Positions 1 through 6,207 of a stretch of 11,467 nt of DNA are shown here, in pieces. The DNA is from an uncultured Moraxella sp. (GTDB lineage Bacteria > Pseudomonadota > Gammaproteobacteria > Pseudomonadales > Moraxellaceae). The DNA is taken from positions 1 through 11,467 of the forward strand of contig CALJUC010000265.1 of assembly GCA_937975585.1 (NCBI GenBank). Direction: 5' to 3'. Every line of letters starts with the position of its first letter. Within the stretch, counting starts at the first letter, position 1. The translations under genes and the position numbers were made by a program. The notes under the pieces are model-generated. The model was not told the DNA's origin, made no database searches, and saw only the letters and a program-made list of their open reading frames with translations.

Positions 1-974
1 AAGGCAAAAAAGTTGCCATCATTGGTTACGGTTCACAAGGCCACGCACACGCGCTTAACCTAAAAGATTCAGGCGTTGATGTAACCGTTGGTCTACGCAA
101 AGATTCAAGCTCTTGGGCTAAAGCTGAAAACGCTGGTCTAAAAGTTGCCGAAGTTGAAGACGCAGTAAAAGGCGCTGACTTGGTCATGATTTTGACCCCA
201 GACGAATTCCAAAAACAACTATATAACGAAGTTATCGAGCCAAACATCAAAGAAGGCGCGACGTTGGCATTTGCTCATGGTTTCTCAATCCATTACAACC
301 AAGTTGTGCCACGTAAAGACCTAGACGTCATCATGGTTGCACCAAAAGCACCAGGTCACACGGTTCGTAACGAATTCGTACAAGGCGGCGGTATTCCTGA
401 CCTAATCGCAATCTACCAAGACGCTTCTGGCCAAGCGAAACAAGTTGCCTTGTCATACGCTATCGGTGTTGGCGGTGGTCGTTCAGGTATCATCGAAACC
501 ACGTTCAAAGACGAAACTGAAACTGACTTGTTCGGCGAACAAGCGGTATTGTGTGGAGGTGCCGTTGAATTGGTTAAAATGGGCTTCGAAACTTTGGTTG
601 AAGCCGGTTATGCCCCAGAAATGGCTTACTTCGAGTGCTTACACGAGTTAAAACTTATCGTTGACTTGATGTACCAAGGCGGTATCGCTGACATGAACTA
701 CTCAATCAGTAACAACGCTGAATACGGTGAGTACGTAACTGGCCTAGAAGTTATCAATGACCAATCACGTGCAGCAATGCGCAACGCTCTAAAACGCGTT
801 CAATCAGGTGAATATGCTAAGATGTTCATCGCTGAAGGCGCAACTGGCTATCCATCAATGACTGCTCGTCGTCGTCAAACCGCTGAGCACGAAATCGAAA
901 AAACTGGTGCTAAACTACGTGCGATGATGCCTTGGATCACTGAGAGCAAAATCATCGATAAAGCGAAAAACTAA
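1..974 (+). CDS. ilvC: Ketol-acid reductoisomerase (NADP+), class I, 5'-truncated by the window edge
   Basis: This enzyme converts 2-acetolactate or 2-aceto-2-hydroxybutyrate to the dihydroxy acid, using NADPH and Mg2+, in cytosolic isoleucine/valine synthesis. The reading frame starts at base 3 and gives 323 visible residues. Seen: the Rossmann nucleotide motif GYGSQGHAHALNL at fragment residues 8-20; a cofactor loop LRKDSSSW whose serines fit binding of the NADPH 2'-phosphate; AFAHGFSIHY; and the Mg-binding DLFGEQ (D175, E179) and ECLHE (E211, E215). The spacing of these acidic residues matches D190/E194/E226/E230 of class I enzymes, so about 15 N-terminal residues lie outside the window and the full protein is near 338 aa. 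It has the short single-domain C-terminus of class I, not the E. coli-type duplicated class II form. A hairpin terminator follows. Identification is secure. Confidence 0.97.
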   Translation, partial: GKKVAIIGYGSQGHAHALNLKDSGVDVTVGLRKDSSSWAKAENAGLKVAEVEDAVKGADLVMILTPDEFQKQLYNEVIEPNIKEGATLAFAHGFSIHYNQVVPRKDLDVIMVAPKAPGHTVRNEFVQGGGIPDLIAIYQDASGQAKQVALSYAIGVGGGRSGIIETTFKDETETDLFGEQAVLCGGAVELVKMGFETLVEAGYAPEMAYFECLHELKLIVDLMYQGGIADMNYSISNNAEYGEYVTGLEVINDQSRAAMRNALKRVQSGEYAKMFIAEGATGYPSMTARRRQTAEHEIEKTGAKLRAMMPWITESKIIDKAKN

Positions 975-1006
975 TTTTAGCTAATACATTAGCTTAATTA
1001 TTTATC

Positions 1007-1067
1007 AAAAAACCTCATCTTTGGGTAACGCCTAACGCTAGGAAAGTTCCCACTGATGGGGTTTTTT
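1007..1067 (+). terminator. Rho-independent terminator of ilvC
   Basis: An A-run leads into CCTCATC (1013-1019), which pairs with GATGGGG (1055-1061) with one U-G wobble. An inner imperfect stem, TTGGGTAAC against GTTCCCA, extends the hairpin. TTTTTT follows at 1062-1067. A smaller perfect inverted repeat, AGCTAAT/ATTAGCT (979-994), sits directly after the ilvC stop codon. Both precede the next gene and fit the end of the ilvC transcript. Confidence 0.8.
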
Positions 1068-1111
1068 GTTATAGAATACTTCCCCTGATTGATTACAGAT
1101 GAGAGATTGGT

Positions 1112-1711
1112 TTGAGTGTATCTACCATTGCATTGAGTACTGTATCGAGTGTTATATCGAGCAGTTCAAGCTTACTAAATTTAATATTTGTTGAGCCGAC
1201 TATCATCACCACCATGCCGATTGCAGCAGGGCTAACACAGGGTATTACACCGTTATTTGATATTATCAGTTGGCAAGCCGTCTACCTAGCCGGTACAGCC
1301 ATTGTGGGTATGATGATTTTATATGCAGCGCGTAAACTAAAGGCGAATGCCGGTAAGATTCCTCATAACACCGCATTCAATGTTAGCTCCATCATGGAAA
1401 CCGTTTGGTTTGTGATATCGGGTATTGCCTTGTATTTTGCCGACTTTACGACCTTACCAAAAGTTATTGCAGTCGCTTATACCTTATATAGTGTATTTGG
1501 TTGGATTTATGGCTTTTTCCTACTCAAAGATCAGGATATTAAGCCAACGGATGTTGATGATATTGATGATGTCCCAATGCCTGCAAAATACATGGATTAT
1601 AGTCAATCATTTGCGCTAGTTATTATTTTGGCCGCATTGGCGTTCTTGGGCTATTTATATTATCAAGGTGTTTTTTCATTCGTCCAAGGTCAGTTATTAG
1701 TGATTTTATAA
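1112..1711 (+). CDS. Hypothetical inner-membrane protein with four predicted TM segments
   Basis: I do not recognise the family. The 199-residue product has hydrophobic stretches at about 53-73, 93-111, 115-138 and 166-185, predicting four membrane helices. Between the last two is a very acidic, probably soluble loop (residues 140-153, rich in D). Residues 1-40 are S/T-rich and moderately hydrophobic. The start is uncertain: TTG at 1112 has a GAGAG 6 nt upstream, and an in-frame stop at 1100-1102 rules out a much longer protein. The ATG at 1214 would give a 165-residue protein that keeps all four helices but has no clear ribosome-binding site. It lies alone between the ilvC terminator and the cold-shock gene, with no obvious terminator of its own, so it may be read through into the csp leader. 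Length, clean frame and hydropathy support a real gene. Confidence 0.75.
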   Translation: MSVSTIALSTVSSVISSSSSLLNLIFVEPTIITTMPIAAGLTQGITPLFDIISWQAVYLAGTAIVGMMILYAARKLKANAGKIPHNTAFNVSSIMETVWFVISGIALYFADFTTLPKVIAVAYTLYSVFGWIYGFFLLKDQDIKPTDVDDIDDVPMPAKYMDYSQSFALVIILAALAFLGYLYYQGVFSFVQGQLLVIL

Positions 1712-1784
1712 CGCTATAACATGACTTATGCCGACACTTAAGTAAAATAAAACGCGATAAAATGCAAATTTATGCTAAATAACA

Positions 1785-1814
1785 TTAGGTGATTATTACA
1801 AAGTAGGCTATACT
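1785..1814 (+). promoter_or_regulatory. Candidate promoter of the cold-shock gene
   Basis: A good -10 box, TATACT (1809-1814), is preceded at 18 bp by a poor -35, TTAGGT (1785-1790). Initiation here would give a leader of about 160 nt before the csp ATG, similar in size to leaders of cspA-family mRNAs. This is inferred from the sequence only. Confidence 0.4.
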
Positions 1815-1819
1815 GTGAA

Positions 1820-1983
1820 AATCGGTTAGTGAACGGATGTATGAGGGCGGTTTGCCAGCGTTAATTTAACCACCCACCGATATGTTAATTTGATACAAAT
1901 TATGGTGTTAGTCTCAGTCCATTGTTTTGCGATTGGACTTGGCAATCACCCATAATTTACTTGTTAATTCAGTAGGATTTTTT
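1820..1983 (+). promoter_or_regulatory. Probable long 5' leader of the cold-shock mRNA
   Basis: This is the non-coding stretch between the candidate promoter and the csp start. It contains a hairpin AGTCCA (1916-1921)/TGGACT (1934-1939) with a 12-nt loop, about 45 nt upstream of the start codon. The ribosome-binding site TAGGA lies before ATG 1984, separated by a T-run. CspA-type genes are commonly controlled through structured leaders that refold in the cold. I see no clear match to the E. coli cold box, so a thermosensing role is inference. Confidence 0.3.
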
Positions 1984-2196
1984 ATGTCAGACAAAGCAAC
2001 TGGTACTGTTAAGTGGTTTAACGAAAGCAAAGGTTTTGGCTTTATCGCTCAAGACAATGGCGGACAAGACGTATTTGCTCATTACAGTGCCATCCAAGGC
2101 TCAGGTTTCAAAACCCTTAAAGAAGGTCAACGCGTGAGCTTTGTGTTAAGCCAAGGTCAAAAAGGCCCACAAGCAGAACAAATCGAAGCACAATAA
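1984..2196 (+). CDS. CspA-family cold-shock protein (RNA chaperone)
   Basis: This is a 70-residue single cold-shock domain protein, the usual length for the family. It binds single-stranded RNA/DNA in the cytoplasm and melts mRNA structure. Seen: the N-terminal GTVKWFNESKGFGFI segment with RNP1 (KGFGFI, residues 16-21), RNP2 as DVFAHYS (29-35), and the conserved LKEGQRVSF stretch. RNP2 has Ala where V-F-V-H is usual. ATG 1984 is chosen because it follows TAGGA and begins MSDKATGTVKWF, as in homologues. The longer in-frame TTG start at 1927 would add 19 unrelated residues. A long leader, a 3'-UTR hairpin and a terminator surround it, indicating a monocistronic transcript. Which csp paralogue it is, and whether it is cold-induced, cannot be told from sequence. 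Confidence 0.95.
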   Translation: MSDKATGTVKWFNESKGFGFIAQDNGGQDVFAHYSAIQGSGFKTLKEGQRVSFVLSQGQKGPQAEQIEAQ

Positions 2197-2199
2197 TAG

Positions 2200-2228
2200 C
2201 AATAAACAAGACTTCGAGTCTGTTATTG
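2200..2228 (+). other. 3'-UTR hairpin of the cold-shock gene
   Basis: Directly after the csp stop codon, CAATAAACAAGACT and AGTCTGTTATTG form a 12-bp stem with two bulged A residues around a TCG loop. It is not followed by a T-run, so it is not itself a terminator. It could stabilise the 3' end of the mRNA. The base pairing is visible; the role is inference. Confidence 0.45.
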
Positions 2229-2254
2229 GTGATACATTGTTTTACAATAAAATT

Positions 2255-2282
2255 AAGCAACCAACCACTGGTTGCTTTTTTT
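2255..2282 (+). terminator. Rho-independent terminator of the cold-shock gene
   Basis: AAGCAACCA (2255-2263) and TGGTTGCTT (2269-2277) form a perfect 9-bp stem with loop ACCAC, followed by an uninterrupted T-run to 2282. This is a textbook intrinsic terminator about 60 bp after the csp stop. Confidence 0.92.
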
Positions 2283-2352
2283 ATGTCTACAATTTATTCA
2301 GTCAACCTGTCTAGTTAGTATGGAAAAACAATTTCTTAAGTAATTTTTTCGA

Positions 2353-2380
2353 TTGACAACGATAAAAAAATACATAATGT
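2353..2380 (+). promoter_or_regulatory. Candidate etfBA promoter in the 320-bp csp-etfB spacer
   Basis: A consensus -35, TTGACA (2353-2358), is followed 16 bp later by TAATGT (2375-2380); CATAAT at 2373-2378 overlaps it but is spaced too closely. If used, the etfB leader would be over 200 nt. No ORF is visible in the A/T-rich spacer 2283-2603. Its other features are the inverted repeat at 2526-2568 and the etfB ribosome-binding site GAGGAA at 2595-2600. Confidence 0.4.
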
Positions 2381-2525
2381 CTTTGAAAGTGGCTTGTTTT
2401 ATGATTTTTGAGCGAGTTTTTGAGAAAAAAACTACAATTTATGACCTAGAATTCATTGTAGCCCCTTGATTTGTCGCGTAAGTTATCGCAACATAGAGAA
2501 CGTCTTAATAATATTCTAAATGAAA

Positions 2526-2568
2526 AGGATAGTTAAGTTTCATTAATGAGGGTAGCAATGACTATCTT
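2526..2568 (+). other. Inverted repeat in the etfB leader, attenuator-like
   Basis: AGGATAGT (2526-2533) pairs with ACTATCTT (2561-2568) with one wobble, enclosing the self-complementary TCATTAATGA (2540-2549). The outer stem is followed by TCTATTTTTT just upstream of the etfB ribosome-binding site. The layout resembles a weak terminator or attenuator, but the stem is A/T-rich and the T-run imperfect, so function is uncertain. Confidence 0.3.
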
Positions 2569-2603
2569 CTATTTTTTACAATCACATAACAAACGAGGAA
2601 CGT

Positions 2604-3353
2604 ATGAAAGCATTAGTCGCTGTGAAGCGTGTGATTGACTATAATGTCAAGGTTCGTGTAAAAGCTGATAATAGTGGTGTGGATCTAACTAACGTAAAAA
2701 TGTCAGTTAACCCATTTGACGAAATTGCGGTAGAAGAAGCGGTACGTTTGCAGGAATCAGGCGTGGTTAGCGAAATCGTAGTCGTCTCTATCGGTCCAAA
2801 AGAAGCACAAGAACAAATTCGTGGTGCAATGGCACTTGGTGCAGACCGTGGTATCTTAGTAGAAACCACTGACACCTTGCGCCCACTACAAGTTGCTAAA
2901 ATCCTAAAAGCCGTTGCTGAAGCAGAATCTGCCGACATTATTCTATTGGGTAAACAAGCCATTGATGATGACAACAACCAAACTGGTCAAATGTTAGCAG
3001 CGCTTATGGGCGTAGGCCAAGCAACATTTGCGTCAAAAGTTGCGGTTGAAGGTAATGCGGTAAAAGTAACGCGTGAAGTTGACGGTGGTCTACAAACCCT
3101 AGAATTGGCATTACCAGCGGTTATTACCACTGACTTGCGCTTAAACGAACCACGTTATGCCAAATTGCCAAACATCATGAAAGCCAAGAAAAAACCATTG
3201 GATGAGAAAAAACCAGAAGATTACGGTGTATCAACCGCTTCAAATATCCAAGTGGTTAAAGTCACCCCACCAGCTGAGCGCAAAGCCGGTGTAACCGTTA
3301 AATCAGTGGACGAATTAATCGATAAATTAAGAAATGAAGCCAAAGTTATCTAA
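2604..3353 (+). CDS. etfB: Electron transfer flavoprotein, beta subunit
   Basis: This is the small subunit of the cytosolic ETF heterodimer. ETF takes electrons from acyl-CoA and other flavoprotein dehydrogenases and passes them to ETF:quinone oxidoreductase. The 249 residues match the family length. Seen: N-terminal KALVAVKRVIDYNVKVRVK, the conserved VNPFDEIAVEEAVRL (35-49), the nucleotide (AMP) binding segment GKQAIDDDNNQTGQ (116-129), and RLNEPRYAKLPNIMKAKKKP (179-198). The last contains Leu188, equivalent to the anchor leucine of the partner-recognition loop. The start is well supported by GAGGAA 4 nt before the ATG. etfA follows after 72 bp on the same strand with no terminator between, so the two form an operon. 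Confidence 0.97.
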   Translation: MKALVAVKRVIDYNVKVRVKADNSGVDLTNVKMSVNPFDEIAVEEAVRLQESGVVSEIVVVSIGPKEAQEQIRGAMALGADRGILVETTDTLRPLQVAKILKAVAEAESADIILLGKQAIDDDNNQTGQMLAALMGVGQATFASKVAVEGNAVKVTREVDGGLQTLELALPAVITTDLRLNEPRYAKLPNIMKAKKKPLDEKKPEDYGVSTASNIQVVKVTPPAERKAGVTVKSVDELIDKLRNEAKVI

Positions 3354-3425
3354 GCATTGTATTGATGCCTGATTGATAACACTTGGTTAATTAACTTATT
3401 GATATTTAGATGGAAGGAAAATAAC

Positions 3426-4358
3426 ATGGCAATTTTAGTATATGCAGAGCATGATAATAAAGAGCTAAAAAAAGCAACGTTAAATACCGTGACTGCGGCT
3501 ACCCAAATCGGCGGTGACGTGGTGGTATTGGTTGCAGGTTTAGGTTGTGAAGGCGTGGCTGACCAAGCGGCAAAAGTCGCTGGTGTAAGCAAAGTTATTT
3601 GTGATAGCAACGCAGCTTATGAATACCAATTGGCCGAGAACGTAGCAGACTTAGTTGCGTCATTGGCAGGTGATTACAGCCATATCTTGGCACCAGCAAC
3701 TACTACGGGTAAAAACTTTATGCCACGTGTAGCGGCATTGCTTGACGTTAACATGTTGACTGATATCACCGCTGTGGTTGATGCAGAAACATTTGAGCGT
3801 CCTATTTATGCTGGTAACGCGACTGCAACTGTTAAAAACACCGAAAGCAAAAAAGTATTAACTGTACGTACCACCGCATTTGATGCCGCGGCTAGCGAAG
3901 GTGGTTCAGCGACTGTTGAACATCGCACTGATGGTAACGACACTGGCAAAGCAAAATTTGTTGGCGAAGAGTTGGCAAAATCAGACCGTCCAGAGTTGAC
4001 CGGTGCCGAAATCGTTGTATCTGGTGGCCGTGCATTGGCTAGCAGCGAAAACTTCACCAAATACATCGAGCCACTGGCAGACAAGCTAGGTGCTGCGATG
4101 GGTGCCTCACGTGCAGCGGTTGACGCAGGCTACGTACCAAACGACCTACAAGTTGGTCAAACTGGTAAAATCGTTGCGCCAAACCTATACATCGCAGCTG
4201 GTATTTCAGGCGCGATTCAGCACTTGGCAGGTATGAAAGACTCGAAAGTCATCGTTGCAATTAACAATGACCCAGAAGCACCAATCGCACAAGTGGCTGA
4301 CTACTTCTTGGAAGGCGATATTTTCCAAGTATTGCCAGAGCTAACCTCAAAACTATAA
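3426..4358 (+). CDS. etfA: Electron transfer flavoprotein, alpha subunit
   Basis: This is the large, FAD-carrying subunit of ETF and partner of the etfB product. It has 310 residues, the usual bacterial length. The N-terminal domain (1 to about 185) has the ETF fold, starting MAILVYAEHDN. The C-terminal FAD domain shows SGGR (199-202), GASRAAVDAGY (226-236), GQTGK (244-248), the signature YIAAGISGAIQH (255-266) and AINNDPEAPI (278-287). These include the residues that contact the flavin and its ADP part. ATG 3426 is preferred because AAGGA lies 8 nt upstream and the product begins like homologues. An in-frame ATT at 3399 would add nine unrelated residues and swallow the ribosome-binding site. 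A strong terminator ends the operon. Confidence 0.97.
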   Translation: MAILVYAEHDNKELKKATLNTVTAATQIGGDVVVLVAGLGCEGVADQAAKVAGVSKVICDSNAAYEYQLAENVADLVASLAGDYSHILAPATTTGKNFMPRVAALLDVNMLTDITAVVDAETFERPIYAGNATATVKNTESKKVLTVRTTAFDAAASEGGSATVEHRTDGNDTGKAKFVGEELAKSDRPELTGAEIVVSGGRALASSENFTKYIEPLADKLGAAMGASRAAVDAGYVPNDLQVGQTGKIVAPNLYIAAGISGAIQHLAGMKDSKVIVAINNDPEAPIAQVADYFLEGDIFQVLPELTSKL

Positions 4359-4380
4359 TTCGCGGTAAGCGATAAATAGT

Positions 4381-4411
4381 AAAAACCCTGTAACGTATTA
4401 CAGGGTTTTTT
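4381..4411 (+). terminator. Rho-independent terminator of etfBA (works in both directions)
   Basis: AAAAACCCTGTAA (4381-4393) and TTACAGGGTTTTT (4398-4410) form a perfect 13-bp stem with a CGTA loop. The A-run on one side and T-run on the other make it a potential terminator for both strands, serving etfA and the decayed gene on the minus strand that ends at 4447. Confidence 0.93.
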
Positions 4412-4446
4412 ATTGGCTAATCTATTTTTAACCAAGCGAATTTGCC

Positions 4447-4954
4447 TTAATTACTTTTATGCTTTACTACTTTAATCTTATTATCGGGTAGGGAAACAAC
4501 AAATAATTGACGTGCTTTTGCGGTGGTTAGACCAACGACTAGTAGTGTCATCACACCACCAAACATCACAGCAGGAACAGCGCCTCCTAGTCGTGCGGCA
4601 GCACTAAATAGCATATTGCGCCACGCGTGTTTGGTGGGGGCGAATACATCGTCAGCAAAGTACCAATCGATGGCGTAGAACGTGATAGAACTAAGCCTTA
4701 AGGGTCTATTTTTAAAATATCAGTCGCAAAAATCGGTAACAAGGCAACCACGCCACCAAACCGAAATCAAAATATGGTAATACCAGTGCCAAGCCCATTA
4801 GCCCTCATACCAGCGGGTTTTTCGTCAAGTGATATAATTCATAAGATACCGCGACTTCTTCAATCAAGGTTGTTACCATCATCAATAATTGATTAAACGT
4901 CATTAAACGAAAATCACGATAGAATAATGCATCATATAGGTCAGCGTGTTTCAT
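4447..4954 (-). pseudogene. Remnant of an MFS transporter gene (MFS_3-like), with internal deletion, stops and a frameshift
   Basis: Reading the minus strand from ATG 4954 gives MKHADLYDALFYRDFRLMTF and on to YHLTKNPLV, typical of the first membrane helix region of MFS_3-type exporters. Then TGA (4807-4805) stands where a Leu codon, TTA, would continue into GLMGLALVLPY. Near 4760-4775 the sequence jumps to FGGVVALLPIFATDILKIDP, which belongs to the second half of such proteins and lies in another frame. A TAA (4700-4698) stands where P-x-G-L-G is expected. SRSTPSIGTLLTMYS follows, then a frame change into APTKHAWRNMLFSAA. The remnant ends GGAVPAVMFGGVMTLLVVGL and TTAKARQLF, the last-helix region of the family. 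Only about 510 nt remain of an expected 1.2 kb or more, so most of the N-terminal half is deleted. The substrate of the ancestor is unknown. Confidence in a decayed MFS gene is high; the exact subfamily is recalled, not searched. Confidence 0.82.
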
Positions 4955-5407
4955 ATTATCTCAAAAAGCCGCTAAAAGAGTGCATAGAATAAGTCATAAA
5001 ACGCTCAAGTCAATGCCAATCCAATATTGTAATTGTTCATAAATAAATCGTTAATTGTGTTGATATTTAATAAGAAGTTTATAATCTCTGTGCGTTATCA
5101 GAACCAAAAGTGCTAAAATTAATTCATGAATAAAGGCGTTTTAACCGACAGTCGCTATCAGCTTTGGCTTACAAATAATATCGACATTTGCGATAGTAAA
5201 ATATATGACATGAGTCTATGATAAGTTGTCAGTACTAGTTTTTCTAATTAGACTGTTTAAATGTTAAACGTATTGTAGGTTAAAACGTCTTTGAGATTGA
5301 TTCATTATATGAAAATAAGCGCATAAGCGATTTTTCTATATGAGACAGTGATACAACAATAATAAGATAGTTCAAGACGTGGTACCTTAAACCAGGAGTG
5401 AGTAAAA
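4955..5407. other. 453-bp A/T-rich stretch without a convincing gene
   Basis: This lies between the MFS remnant and the TTG-initiated gene. A perfect TATAAT is at 5080-5085 with only weak -35 candidates (TTGTGT at 19 bp, TTGATA at 14 bp). Downstream, ATG 5126 opens a 31-codon ORF to 5221 (MNKGVLTDSRYQLWL at its start) with no recognisable ribosome-binding site; I do not recognise it and do not call it a gene. The region may hold promoters for the flanking genes or further decayed sequence. AGGAG at 5394-5398 is the ribosome-binding site of the next gene. Confidence 0.5.
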
Positions 5408-6115
5408 TTGAGTAAAGTATCAATGTCATTAGATGAGTTTCGTGAACAACTGTCTGCGAAACTACAAGAAGTTGGCTTAGCAGAAGATGATGTCAGGCCG
5501 TTTGTATGTACCGGTTCACCTTTGGCTTGTGAAATTATGATGGTAGGTTTTAACCCATCAAGAAATGTCGATGTTGAACTGTTTGACCCACGTATTTGGA
5601 ATGATGAAACTGGCTTTGACCGTGAGCAATTTGTTGAATATTATGACTTAGCAGGCTATCAACAAGATGAGTCAAAATGGAGTCGAAATCATATTTTTCA
5701 GCAGAATCTGATTGATGAGCTGCCAACATATCCAGTATTAGAAACTTACCTATATAGTAGTATCACCCCAAAAAAGGGCATGTTGTCAAATGAGCAACGC
5801 CGTACTGATATATTTGATTGGTTGGTCGATACCGTACAGCCTAAGTTGATTGTGACCCAGAATAGTGACGTGAGTAAGTATTTTGAGCGTATCACAGGGC
5901 AGATATTAACCCGTAATGCGTTTAACACGGTAAATTATCGTGACCATTTATGTGTAATTTTACCAATTAGCCACTTGTCTAAAAAGTGGACATTCAGTGA
6001 AGTGGCAAGTTTACGTGAGTCAATTTTGACCCTATTGTCATTGATTGAGTCACCAGAGGCATTAAATCAAGCGCATGACGAAGACTACAATCATGATGAG
6101 AGTGTCAGTGCTTAG
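5408..6115 (+). CDS. Putative uracil-DNA-glycosylase-fold protein, function unknown
   Basis: This 235-residue soluble protein shows the pattern I associate with uracil-DNA-glycosylase-like domains: PFVCTGSPLACEIMMVGFNPS (31-51), whose GFNPS would be the first active-site loop; YLYSSITP (114-121); PKLIVTQNSDVSKYFE (145-160), a beta strand and helix; and LPISHLSKKW (185-194), whose SHLS sits where the family has its second catalytic loop (H-P-S type). The assignment is by remembered resemblance and is moderate. Substrate and even glycosylase activity are unproven, and neither loop matches classical Ung (GQDPYH, HPSPLS). The C-terminus (218-235) is acidic and probably disordered. The start is TTG at 5408, with AGGAG 9 nt upstream; the in-frame ATG at 5423 has a worse context. 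It stands alone beside a decaying gene and converges on ppiD. Confidence 0.85.
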   Translation: MSKVSMSLDEFREQLSAKLQEVGLAEDDVRPFVCTGSPLACEIMMVGFNPSRNVDVELFDPRIWNDETGFDREQFVEYYDLAGYQQDESKWSRNHIFQQNLIDELPTYPVLETYLYSSITPKKGMLSNEQRRTDIFDWLVDTVQPKLIVTQNSDVSKYFERITGQILTRNAFNTVNYRDHLCVILPISHLSKKWTFSEVASLRESILTLLSLIESPEALNQAHDEDYNHDESVSA

Positions 6116-6130
6116 TAAATAGTACATAAT

Positions 6131-6162
6131 AAAAAAGTCACTGATTAATCAGTGGCTTTTTT
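6131..6162. terminator. Bidirectional terminator between the convergent UDG-like gene and ppiD
   Basis: AAAAAAGTCACTGA (6131-6144) and TCAGTGGCTTTTTT (6149-6162) pair as a 14-bp stem with one T-G wobble and a TTAA loop. A/T runs on both sides let it act on both strands. It lies 15 bp after one stop codon and 45 bp beyond the other. Confidence 0.9.
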
Positions 6163-6207
6163 ATTATCTGCTAAATGCAAAGATAAACGCTTAGTTTTGC
6201 ATTAGCG

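Noticed and set aside
1927..1983. In-frame TTG extension of the cold-shock protein by 19 residues
   Set aside because: The added residues do not resemble cold-shock proteins; ATG 1984 has TAGGA upstream and gives the standard 70-aa domain.
2639..2977. Minus-strand ORF of 112 aa inside etfB, and similar long ORFs opposite etfA, ppiD and PPK2
   Set aside because: These are antisense shadows of well-identified genes, with low-complexity translations and no family resemblance.
3399..3425. Nine-residue extension of EtfA from an in-frame ATT
   Set aside because: It would start inside the upstream spacer and swallow the AAGGA ribosome-binding site; ATG 3426 gives the family start.
3350..3610. Minus-strand ORF of 86 aa over the etfB-etfA junction
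   Set aside because: It mostly mirrors etfA codons, has no recognisable domain or ribosome-binding site, and conflicts with a certain gene.
4955..5407. Insertion-sequence or transposon scar as the cause of the MFS gene decay
   Set aside because: I looked for terminal inverted repeats, target-site duplications and transposase fragments around the remnant and saw none; simple deletion and point mutation explain it.
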